NCBI GenBank assembly: GCA_030592825.1
Contig: JAUVIG010000040.1
Location: 1-15,562, forward strand
Reading direction: 5' to 3'
Length of the DNA: 15,562 nucleotides
From: Chlorobiota bacterium
Lineage (GTDB): Bacteria; Bacteroidota; Bacteroidia; Bacteroidales; JAADGE01
Positions 8,330 through 13,574 of this stretch are shown in pieces. Position 1 is the stretch's first letter. The number at the start of each line of letters is the position of its first letter. The notes beneath the pieces were generated by a model, which was not told the origin of the DNA, did not search any database, and saw only the letters and a list, made by a program, of their open reading frames with translations. Position numbers and translations under genes: made by a program.

Positions 8330-8377
8330 CTATTTCTTCCTGTGCAGTTTTGATATATTAAGTATAAAATGATTCAT
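8330..8377 (-). CDS. 15-residue basic microprotein with a perfect Shine-Dalgarno
   Basis: The ORF reads MNHFILNISKLHRKK and stops with TAG. Its reality rests on the signals around it. AGGAGGT (8390-8384) lies 6 bases before the ATG, an ideal Shine-Dalgarno and unusual in Bacteroidota, where most genes lack one. A consensus promoter lies 34 bases before the ATG and a strong intrinsic terminator follows. Transcript length would be about 125-130 bases. The peptide has a hydrophobic N-terminal half and a basic tail (K10, H12, R13, K14, K15). I do not recognise the family. Alternatives: a leader peptide controlling the TPR gene beyond the terminator, or a small RNA whose AGGAGGT is a regulatory rather than translational element. 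Confidence 0.6.
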   Translation of the reverse strand: MNHFILNISKLHRKK

Positions 8378-8383
8378 ATTGGT

Positions 8384-8390
8384 ACCTCCT
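8384..8390 (-). promoter_or_regulatory. Perfect Shine-Dalgarno of the 15-codon gene
   Basis: AGGAGGT on the minus strand, 6 bases from the ATG. No other gene start in this window has a Shine-Dalgarno of comparable strength, which makes this site stand out. Confidence 0.85.
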
Positions 8391-8410
8391 TCCATTTAGA
8401 TTTTGTGTTG

Positions 8411-8441
8411 CAAAAATAGAACTTATTTTATTAATTCCAAA
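8411..8441 (-). promoter_or_regulatory. Consensus Bacteroidota promoter (TTTG-N19-TATTTTTG)
   Basis: On the minus strand, TTTG (8441-8438) is followed by exactly 19 bases and TATTTTTG (8418-8411), the best promoter in the window. It starts two bases downstream of the stop codon of the DUF697 gene and would launch a transcript at about 8404 into the 15-codon ORF. Confidence 0.8.
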
Positions 8442-8442
8442 T

Positions 8443-9066
8443 TTAAAACTGCTTTAAAATATCATTACGCATTGAAGTATATTCTTTTTCATTAATCAGT
8501 TTTTGATCTTTCAATTTGTTTAGTTCTTTAAGTTTAGAAATGACTGTCTTTTCTTTGTCTTTTCCTTTTTTCTTTTTTGTATAAGCTTTGTATTTATCTT
8601 TCATCTTTTTGGCCAAATCTTTGCCTTCTTCCAATTTTTCAATGTAGAATTTTTTAAAGTTTTCTGTATTGAAATTTTGGAGTGTACCACCGGCTTCAAA
8701 ATGATTAACAAAAACATTACCGACTGCATAAGTTGAAGCCCCTGATATAATTGCCATTGAAGCCATACCAACAACAGTCCCTATTGCAGGAATAACTTTG
8801 ACAACAGATGCACTTGTTCTGGCAATTATACTTGACAATGTTGCAGCAGTTAAGGCAGTAATCCAAGCTTTCCCTTTTTCTTGTGAATAATCAACTTTGT
8901 AAAAGTTACATAAAGATTTTAACATGTCTGTTTGAACTGCTGTAACTGCAGCAATATCTAAAAGAGGGAAGGGGATTAGACCCGCACTGACAGACCAATA
9001 CATATGTCTTTTTATTATTGATTCGCTTGTTACTTCTTTTTTTGATTTTATTTGTTTTTCTTCCAT
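8443..9066 (-). CDS. DUF697-type membrane protein with C-terminal SHOCT motif
   Basis: This 207-residue protein starts with a charged N-terminus. Residues ~23-60 (YWSVSAGLIPFPLLDIAAVTAVQ) match the DUF697 (YcjF-like) core, followed by a hydrophobic Ala/Gly/Ile-rich part (~70-120, ATLSSIIARTS...VIPAIGTVVGMASMAIISGAS) that probably inserts in the membrane. Residues ~145-172 are extremely lysine-rich. The last ~33 residues (ISKLKELNKLKDQKLINEKEYTSMRNDIL) fit the SHOCT motif, a short two-helix C-terminal domain thought to mediate oligomerisation. Function is not established for this family. It is transcribed in the same direction as the tRNA-Pro array upstream, but a terminator separates them. 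No terminator of its own is seen before the promoter of the 15-codon gene. Confidence 0.82.
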   Translation of the reverse strand: MEEKQIKSKKEVTSESIIKRHMYWSVSAGLIPFPLLDIAAVTAVQTDMLKSLCNFYKVDYSQEKGKAWITALTAATLSSIIARTSASVVKVIPAIGTVVGMASMAIISGASTYAVGNVFVNHFEAGGTLQNFNTENFKKFYIEKLEEGKDLAKKMKDKYKAYTKKKKGKDKEKTVISKLKELNKLKDQKLINEKEYTSMRNDILKQF

Positions 9067-9140
9067 GATTATTTAATTTAATTATTGGTTTCTCAAATAT
9101 TTAAAGGTTTGGTTAAAGATACAACAAAATATTATAAAAT

Positions 9141-9173
9141 AAAAAAAGCCTCACAATTTAATGTAAGACTTTT
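9141..9173 (-). terminator. Terminator of the tRNA-Pro transcript
   Basis: A 10-bp stem with two G.U pairs (9145-9154 / 9163-9172) and an 8-base loop is followed on the minus strand by a T-run (9147-9141), 11 bases downstream of the tRNA-Pro 3' end. Confidence 0.75.
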
Positions 9174-9183
9174 ATTTTTAGTG

Positions 9184-9258
9184 TCGGGGCGGCAGGATTC
9201 GAACCTGCGACCCTCTGCTCCCAAAGCAGATGCGCTAACCGGGCTGCGCTACGCCCCG
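9184..9258 (-). tRNA. tRNA-Pro (anticodon TGG)
   Basis: This is a 75-base tRNA: acceptor CGGGGCG (9258-9252) pairs with CGCCCCG (9191-9185), discriminator A at 9184. The D-arm is GCGC/GCGC. The anticodon arm TCTGC-TTTGGGA-GCAGA gives anticodon TGG. The T-arm GCAGG-TTCGAAT-CCTGC is intact. CCA is not fully encoded (ACAC follows). It reads proline CCN codons. It is the last and only intact member of a three-copy tandem array on this strand. Confidence 0.96.
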
Positions 9259-9273
9259 AAATTCAAAACAAAA

Positions 9274-9342
9274 TAGGCAGATTTGTTTGCGACTCTTCCG
9301 ATTCCATATCGGAATTCGCTAACCGGGCTGCGCTACGCCCCG
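9274..9342 (-). pseudogene. Decayed tRNA-Pro copy (middle of array)
   Basis: The 5' acceptor strand, D-arm (GCGC to GCGA on the 3' side) and an anticodon-like arm are present. The anticodon stem is TCCGA/TCGGA instead of TCTGC/GCAGA, so it still pairs; the loop TATGGAA keeps TGG but has A instead of the invariant U33. The T-arm is broken and the 3' acceptor strand is replaced by AT-rich sequence, so a tRNA cannot form. Confidence 0.85.
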
Positions 9343-9358
9343 AAATTCAACAATAAAA

Positions 9359-9427
9359 TAGGCAGATTTGTTTGCGACTCTTCCGATTCCATATCGGAAT
9401 GCGCTAACCGGGCTGCGCTACGCCCCG
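9359..9427 (-). pseudogene. Decayed tRNA-Pro copy (promoter-proximal)
   Basis: This copy has the same altered anticodon arm and missing 3' half as the neighbouring copy, with an intact D-arm (GCGC). It would be the first structured element of the tRNA-Pro precursor transcript. Confidence 0.85.
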
Positions 9428-9510
9428 AATTTTCTGTAATTTTCAAATAAAAGACAAAACTTTTATTCCGGTTTGCAAATAAAAAATTTGTCTGTTTTTA
9501 ATTGCGGATG

Positions 9511-9544
9511 CAAAAGTAAAATAATTATTTTAATAAAGAACAAA
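9511..9544 (-). promoter_or_regulatory. Putative promoter of the tRNA-Pro array
   Basis: On the minus strand, TTTG (9544-9541), a 22-base spacer and TACTTTTG (9518-9511) approximate the TTTG-N19-21-TAnnTTTG consensus, with the start expected at about 9504, 77 bases before the first tRNA-like copy. Apart from this, 9428-9651 holds no gene I can support. Confidence 0.5.
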
Positions 9545-9651
9545 TTGTCTTTTTTTAATTCAGTAGTATCCCAATATAGAATATTTGTATTTGTAAAAAG
9601 CACAACTTTTATAGAAAAACGATATTATTTTCCTAATTTTACAATCAGTAA

Positions 9652-9741
9652 CATAAAGATAAAGAAATTGATAAAATGGTTTGTGAGTTGTATGAGCTTA
9701 CGGAGGAGGAGATTGGGATTATTGAAGATTCTGTGAAATAA
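9652..9741 (+). pseudogene. C-terminal remnant of a restriction-modification protein
   Basis: An open stretch of 29 codons bounded by a stop at 9649 reads HKDKEIDKMVCELYELTEEE, followed by IGIIEDSVK and a stop. The pattern 'EID-x-x-V-x-x-LY-x-LTEEEI-x-I-I/V-E' is, as I recall it, the common C-terminus of N6-adenine DNA methylases (Eco57I/TaqI-like) and of some type I S or M subunits. The rest of the gene is absent upstream, so this is the end of a deleted or replaced R-M gene. The family choice is by memory only. Confidence 0.5.
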
Positions 9742-9748
9742 TGAACAA

Positions 9749-11203
9749 ATGATTCGTATATACTTTGATTGGAATGTAATAAGTAATCTTAAAAGAACTG
9801 AAATTGAAAAATTTCAAAAGCTTAATTCTATTCTAAAAAAGTATGAACACAGAATTTTCATTCCTTTTTCAAATGCCCACTTGCAAGATTTGAGAAAAAG
9901 TTTCCGTAAAGATGAAGATAATTCTTTATCTTATAATGATTTAAAATTATTGTCCGGTTTATCCAAAAATTACTTTCTTGAATGGAGTACGAATGAAAAA
10001 AGAACACTTTATTTGAATGCTACTCCGGAAGAAGTTTTTAATAAAAACAAAGAATACTGGACTGGTAACGACCCTATAAATATTGAAAATGTTTTTGATG
10101 ATTTCATAACTTCTCTTGAAAATACAGAAATGTCAGATATTGGGAAACAATTAAAAAAGGTATTACAGCTAACTTCAATAGGAAATACAGAAACTCAACA
10201 AGGTATAAATGATTTCTTTGAGACTGACAACATTTCAAACATGTGGGAATTGCTCAATCAAACTTCAAGATATATGTCAGGTCTAATGAATGATAAAAAG
10301 GCTTTCATCAAAAACAGGAATAAACTGAAAGAGGGAGGTGTTAATCTTGATATAAATCATGGAAATTGGAGTGAAAAAGATGTCTTTGACAAACTCAATG
10401 AAACTTTGGAACAGTCTGAATTAAAAATGTCTTTTAGTGATTTTCTAGAATATTCAGAAAAATTTAAGAAATCTAATGATTTGTTTGACAAATTTACAGA
10501 TGCTTATGTTCAACTTGATATGTTTGGATATAAACAGGATAAGTTAAAAAAGCCGAATAATGACATGAACAATATTCTTAATGATTCTCATCATGCTTTT
10601 TATGCAGCACATTGTGACTATTTTATTGCTGATGATATTAATTTAACTAAAAAAGCAAAAGCATTATATTCTAATTATAAATTGACTACAAATATTTTTA
10701 CTGTTGATGAGTTTATTGAGAATGAAAAAACTATTTTTTGTAATCAACCAAAGAGTATTGAAGAATTATTGAAATTACAAGCAGATTTATATAGAGATGA
10801 GAATTTTTCAGAAGTTCAGGAAATAGATGATTTAACATATACAGTTTTCAAACTGCCTTTTCTACTTTTTGATTACTTCAATTATCTGGTGATTGTTCAA
10901 CAAAAAGATAACGATGGTTTTGAATACTATTTCAAGAGAGCATATAAAAATTATTCAAGGTTTATATTTGATACAGAAATAGAAACACTTTTAAAAAGAA
11001 TCATAGATGTTTTTCCGATATACTATGGTAAAAATGCTGTAAAAGAGTTTAAAGAAGTAATTTACAAAGAAGAAAAAAACTTGATACTTTTTCAGGATAA
11101 ATATTATAATGTCTTTATTAGAAAAGGCGATTATAAACCGGAATTAGCATTTTACTATTCAAAAGAAATTAGAACCCTTTCTAAAAAAAGCAAAACAAAT
11201 TAG
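9749..11203 (+). CDS. PIN-like domain protein, putative RNase of a defence island
   Basis: The 484-residue soluble protein starts MIRIYFDWNVISNLKR, a PIN-type first strand with acidic D7 and N9. A second acidic cluster follows at ~290-310 (LNDSHHAFYAAHCDYFIADDINLTKKA), matching the late Asp motifs of PIN nucleases, where the chain is read as split by a long helical insert (~60-280). The C-terminal ~150 residues (ELLKLQADLYRDENF...) are helical and resemble no domain I know. PIN domains cut RNA with Mg2+, often as toxins. The ATG lies 7 bases after the stop of the R-M remnant. The stop codon itself (TAG, 11201-11203) falls inside palindromic repeat copy A, so the natural C-terminus may have been altered. 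Fold assignment is tentative. Confidence 0.6.
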   Translation: MIRIYFDWNVISNLKRTEIEKFQKLNSILKKYEHRIFIPFSNAHLQDLRKSFRKDEDNSLSYNDLKLLSGLSKNYFLEWSTNEKRTLYLNATPEEVFNKNKEYWTGNDPINIENVFDDFITSLENTEMSDIGKQLKKVLQLTSIGNTETQQGINDFFETDNISNMWELLNQTSRYMSGLMNDKKAFIKNRNKLKEGGVNLDINHGNWSEKDVFDKLNETLEQSELKMSFSDFLEYSEKFKKSNDLFDKFTDAYVQLDMFGYKQDKLKKPNNDMNNILNDSHHAFYAAHCDYFIADDINLTKKAKALYSNYKLTTNIFTVDEFIENEKTIFCNQPKSIEELLKLQADLYRDENFSEVQEIDDLTYTVFKLPFLLFDYFNYLVIVQQKDNDGFEYYFKRAYKNYSRFIFDTEIETLLKRIIDVFPIYYGKNAVKEFKEVIYKEEKNLILFQDKYYNVFIRKGDYKPELAFYYSKEIRTLSKKSKTN

Positions 11204-11225
11204 TCCGTCACTGTCGAACCAATTT
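11197..11225. repeat. Palindromic repeat copy A
   Basis: The sequence AATTAGTCCGTCACTGTCGA then ACCAATT aligns with three other copies. Here the arms mismatch at two positions, the left arm resembling copies B/C and the right arm copy D. It supplies the stop codon of the PIN-like gene. Read in frame +2, it and the following bases encode SPSLSNQFENYITV, similar to GSSLTNQFIENFIKV in the DUF1016 protein, so it may also be a gene scrap. Confidence 0.7.
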
Positions 11226-11318
11226 GAAAACTACATTACGGTTTAAGTATAAATCACTGTTATTTATTAACTTTACAGCAAAAATTAATCAACACGAATT
11301 CAAACAAGCAACCAAAAC

Positions 11319-11378
11319 ATGAACAAATTCAACACAGAAAATAACATAACAGAATTCAAAAAAGCAAAAGACAATTAA
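11319..11378 (+). pseudogene. Short ORF, possible N-terminal scrap of another island gene
   Basis: This 19-codon ORF reads MNKFNTENNITEFKKAKDN. The ENNITEFKKA pattern is reminiscent of the start of AlbA_2-type ATP-binding/DNA-binding proteins, which often sit in restriction islands, but this is too short to prove. It ends 11 bases before the DUF1016 start and could instead be a leader peptide. Confidence 0.3.
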
Positions 11379-11389
11379 CAGATAAACAG

Positions 11390-12496
11390 ATGACACTCCA
11401 AAACTACACCGAAACAGTAAAACAAATAAAATCCGCAATACTTCACAGCAGATATATAACGGCAAAAGTTGCCAATAAAGAAATGCTGTTTTTGTATTAT
11501 GGTGTAGGCAAAACAATATCCGAAAAAGTAGCTGCCGAAAAATGGGGCAGTAAAACCATTGAAAAACTTTCTGTCGATTTGCAAAACGAATTAAAAGGAT
11601 TAAGAGGGTTTTCGCCTGAAAATTTAAAAAAAATGAAACGTTTTTTTGAAGAGTGGTCGCCTTATTTTAAAGATAATTCATTACAAATCCCAATTAGTTC
11701 GTCATTGACGAACCAATTACAAGAAACAGATAATCAACAAAATATAATTGGGTCGTCACTGACGAACCAATTTATTGAAAACTTTATTAAAGTCAGTTTT
11801 ACAGCTCATTTTGAAATTATCACGAAAGTAAAAAAGTTGGATGAAAGGGTATTTTACATCACAAAATCAGCACAAGAATTCTGGGCAGTCAGAACACTCC
11901 GGCATCATTTAAAAAACAAACTATTCGAGAAACAAGCCCAACTACCGACTAATTTTGAAACAACTTTACAAAGCCAAAATAAAGAAAAAGCACTGGCTTC
12001 TTTCAGAGACCATTATTTATTGGATTTCGTCCGGATATCCGATGAAGACGAAGAAGATGAAAAAGTCCTTGAAAATGAAATTGTACTCAATATCAAAAAG
12101 TTTCTTATGTCGCTTGGCAATGATTTTACTTTCATCGGCAATCAATATCGCATAATAGTGGAAGATGATGAATATTTTATTGACTTATTATTTTTCAACA
12201 GAACACTGCAAGCATTAGTAGCTTTTGAATTAAAAACAGGAAAATTCAAACCGGAATATCTCGGAAAAATGAATTTTTATCTTTCTTCCCTTGATGAATA
12301 TGTCAAGAAAGACCATGAAAACCCCTCAATAGGAATTATTCTCTGTAAAGAAAAGAAAAATAAAACAGTAGAATTTGCTTTTCGTGACTACAATAAAGCT
12401 ATGGGAGTAGCAACATACAACACCAGTCGTAAACTTCCGGATAAATACAAGGACATCCTACCCGATGCAAAAACTTTGAAGAAATTAATGGAATAA
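11390..12496 (+). CDS. DUF1016 (YhcG-type) PDDEXK nuclease
   Basis: The 368-residue protein has a DUF1016 N-terminal domain (~5-90: IKSAILHSRYITAKVANKEM, LYYGVGKTIS, GFSPENLKKMKRFFEEW). A middle linker follows, then a C-terminal PD-(D/E)xK nuclease domain (~210-340) with D265 in FIDLLFFNR, E280 and K282 in FELKTGKF, and the typical YLGKMNFYL. This is the normal length of the family, whose members cluster with restriction-modification and other defence genes; the DNA target is not known. Residues ~101-129 contain SSSLTNQ and, 18 codons later, GSSLTNQ, both encoded by palindromic repeat copies B and C. The nuclease residues are intact, so the gene is probably functional. The ATG at 11390 directly precedes the conserved N-terminal domain. 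Confidence 0.88.
   Translation: MTLQNYTETVKQIKSAILHSRYITAKVANKEMLFLYYGVGKTISEKVAAEKWGSKTIEKLSVDLQNELKGLRGFSPENLKKMKRFFEEWSPYFKDNSLQIPISSSLTNQLQETDNQQNIIGSSLTNQFIENFIKVSFTAHFEIITKVKKLDERVFYITKSAQEFWAVRTLRHHLKNKLFEKQAQLPTNFETTLQSQNKEKALASFRDHYLLDFVRISDEDEEDEKVLENEIVLNIKKFLMSLGNDFTFIGNQYRIIVEDDEYFIDLLFFNRTLQALVAFELKTGKFKPEYLGKMNFYLSSLDEYVKKDHENPSIGIILCKEKKNKTVEFAFRDYNKAMGVATYNTSRKLPDKYKDILPDAKTLKKLME
11692..11719. repeat. Palindromic repeat copy B (in frame in the DUF1016 gene)
   Basis: The core GTTCGTCA-T-TGACGAAC is a perfect 8-bp inverted repeat around one base, flanked by AATTA and CAATTA. It encodes SSSLTNQL in the linker of the nuclease. Confidence 0.85.
11746..11773. repeat. Palindromic repeat copy C (in frame in the DUF1016 gene)
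   Basis: The arms AATTGGGTCGTCA and TGACGAACCAATT pair at 12 of 13 positions around one base. It starts 54 bases (18 codons) after copy B, keeps the reading frame and encodes GSSLTNQF. Confidence 0.85.
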
Positions 12497-12592
12497 ATAC
12501 CGGTTTGTTAGATGTGATTTTGTTTGAAAAACTCTTTTCAACAAGCTTACTGCCTCGTTCACAATATCAACTGCACACTTATCATATATTTA

Positions 12593-12615
12593 GTGCAGTA
12601 ACATACTGCACTTTT
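12593..12615 (+). terminator. Hairpin, likely terminator of the DUF1016 gene
   Basis: An 8-bp perfect stem (12593-12600 / 12604-12611) with a 3-base loop is followed by TTTT (12612-12615), about 97 bases after the stop. The T-run is short, so termination strength is uncertain. Confidence 0.5.
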
Positions 12616-12686
12616 AAAAAGCTCTATAAAATAACACAATAGCAAATTCGCAACAAGCTGTTGCGTAAATTTTATATAATAAATCT

Positions 12687-12715
12687 CAATTTGCCGGATA
12701 CTGTCTGGCAAATTG
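12687..12715. other. Long hairpin upstream of the AbiE operon
   Basis: Nine perfect base pairs (12687-12695 / 12707-12715) extend inward by G.U, G-C, A-T and U.G to a 3-base loop, 13 pairs in all. No T-run follows, so it is not a simple terminator. Confidence 0.6.
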
Positions 12716-12741
12716 TAATATATTGAATATCTGCAAAATAT

Positions 12742-12769
12742 AATTAGCTCGACACTGTCGAACCAATTA
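12742..12769. repeat. Palindromic repeat copy D
   Basis: The core TCGACA-C-TGTCGA is the counterpart of TCGTCA/TGACGA in copies B and C with both arms changed, so pairing is kept. The flanks AATTAG and ACCAATTA match the other copies. It lies 26 bases upstream of the AbiE operator. Confidence 0.8.
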
Positions 12770-12795
12770 CATTTATTATACTTAAAATAATTTTT

Positions 12796-12826
12796 TTGTC
12801 ACATATTTATACTATTTTTGTGACAA
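12796..12826 (+). promoter_or_regulatory. Promoter and inverted-repeat operator of the AbiE operon
   Basis: TTGTCACA (12796-12803) and TGTGACAA (12819-12826) form a perfect 8-bp inverted repeat with 15 bases between. The -7 box TATTTTTG (12813-12820) overlaps the right arm, so a protein bound to the repeat would block the promoter. AbiEi antitoxins are known to repress their own operon by binding inverted repeats, which makes this the likely site. No standard -33 box is seen. Confidence 0.7.
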
Positions 12827-12837
12827 ATATTAAAACG

Positions 12838-13488
12838 ATGTCTATTCCGGCTATAAAACAAATTGAGCAAAAAATTAAGCATTTAAAGAAAGGCAAAATA
12901 CTCTTTATTGCTGATTTTGTTGAAATTGCAAGTGATGTTACTGTAAGGCAATCACTCCAACGTCTTACAAAATCAGGTTTGATTATTCGCTTATCTCATG
13001 GTATATACTATATTCCCAAACAAGATAAACTGTTAGGAATAATTCATCCCTCAATAGAAAAAATAGCAGAAGCCATTGCAAAAAGAGATAAAGCACGCAT
13101 TATTCCGACCGGTTCTTATGCTCTGTACAGATTAGGGCTGTCAACACAAGTACCTATGAATATTGTTTATCTTACTGACGGTTCACCGCGAAAAATACAA
13201 ATCGGAAAACAAAAAATTAATTTCAAAAAAACAAACCCTAAAAATCTTGCAGTCAAACATCAGTTAAGCAATCTTATTATTCAGGCATTAAAAGAATATA
13301 AAGAAGACAACATATCCGGAGATGAAATAAAAAGGCTGAAAGAAATCATTATTCAGAGCAACGAATCGGAAATAATAAAAACCAATATCCGAAATGCTCC
13401 GGTAAGAGTTCAAAAAATAGTATTGCAAATAATAAAAGAAATTAAAAATGAAACATTCATGACCGGTTTTAAGCATACAAGAGAATGA
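12838..13488 (+). CDS. AbiEi-type antitoxin/repressor (DUF6088)
   Basis: From the ATG at 12838 the protein is 216 residues; the longer reading from 12796 would begin inside the operator and is rejected. Residues ~1-58 form a winged helix (KIKHLKKGKILFIADF, then VRQSLQRLTKSGLIIRLSHGIYYIPK) of the AbiEi/DUF6088 type. The next part (~70-130, IIPTGSYALYRLGLSTQVP, NIVYLTDGSPRKI) is the C-terminal antitoxin domain. In type IV systems this protein represses the operon and counteracts the toxin without binding it. It lies upstream of the toxin gene in the expected order, with an inverted repeat over its promoter. The 86-base gap to the toxin is unlike the overlapping genes of the classical pair. Confidence 0.88.
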   Translation: MSIPAIKQIEQKIKHLKKGKILFIADFVEIASDVTVRQSLQRLTKSGLIIRLSHGIYYIPKQDKLLGIIHPSIEKIAEAIAKRDKARIIPTGSYALYRLGLSTQVPMNIVYLTDGSPRKIQIGKQKINFKKTNPKNLAVKHQLSNLIIQALKEYKEDNISGDEIKRLKEIIIQSNESEIIKTNIRNAPVRVQKIVLQIIKEIKNETFMTGFKHTRE

Positions 13489-13491
13489 TTA

Positions 13492-13512
13492 TTGCTTGCG
13501 AATAACAAGCAA
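13492..13512 (+). other. Hairpin between antitoxin and toxin genes
   Basis: TTGCTTG (13492-13498) and CAAGCAA (13506-13512) pair perfectly across a 7-base loop, just after the antitoxin stop. There is no T-run. It could lower toxin expression relative to antitoxin or protect mRNA ends. Confidence 0.5.
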
Positions 13513-13574
13513 AATTAATAAAACCTTACAAGCGAATGTTCCTATAAGACCTTTAAAATTATAAAAATAAACTT

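Larger units (their letters stand above)
9259..9427 (-). repeat. Two tandem 84/85-bp units, each a decayed tRNA-Pro copy
   Basis: The units 9259-9342 and 9343-9427 differ from each other by about one substitution plus a short indel in the AT-rich linker. Each repeats the first 29 bases of the tRNA-Pro gene (one change in the copy at 9274-9342) and then diverges. They lie upstream of the intact tRNA in the direction of transcription and share its promoter and terminator. Confidence 0.9.
12497..12795. other. Hairpin-dense intergenic region between DUF1016 and the AbiE operon
   Basis: No ORF is convincing here. Three near-perfect hairpins follow each other: 12593-12611 (GTGCAGTA-aca-TACTGCAC, then TTTT, terminator-like for the DUF1016 gene), 12649-12665 (CGCAACA-agc-TGTTGCG) and 12687-12715 (CAATTTGCC/GGCAAATTG, extending inward through G.U pairs to a 3-base loop). 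Palindromic copy D lies at 12742-12769. This density suggests a structured RNA or a regulatory region. Confidence 0.65.

Noticed and set aside
9085..9276. A 63-codon + strand reading frame
   Set aside because: It runs across the tRNA-Pro gene on the other strand; the readable part (SGRQDSNLRPSAPKADAL) is the classic false translation of an antisense tRNA.
9184..9427. Three repeats with 84-85 base period that could suggest a CRISPR array
   Set aside because: The repeated part is tRNA-Pro sequence, the supposed spacers are nearly identical, and no cas genes are present.
9473..9736. An 87-codon + strand reading frame with an arginine-rich end
   Set aside because: It covers the tRNA promoter region and the methylase remnant in the wrong frame; the SLRRRRLGL end is the out-of-frame reading of gaggaggag.
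11289..11584. Two cysteine- and phenylalanine-rich minus-strand reading frames
   Set aside because: They are antisense shadows of the A-rich leader and N-terminal part of the DUF1016 gene, with no start signals.
12796..12837. TTG start giving 14 extra residues to the AbiEi antitoxin
   Set aside because: The extra codons lie inside the operator/promoter repeat; the ATG at 12838 begins the normal winged-helix N-terminus.
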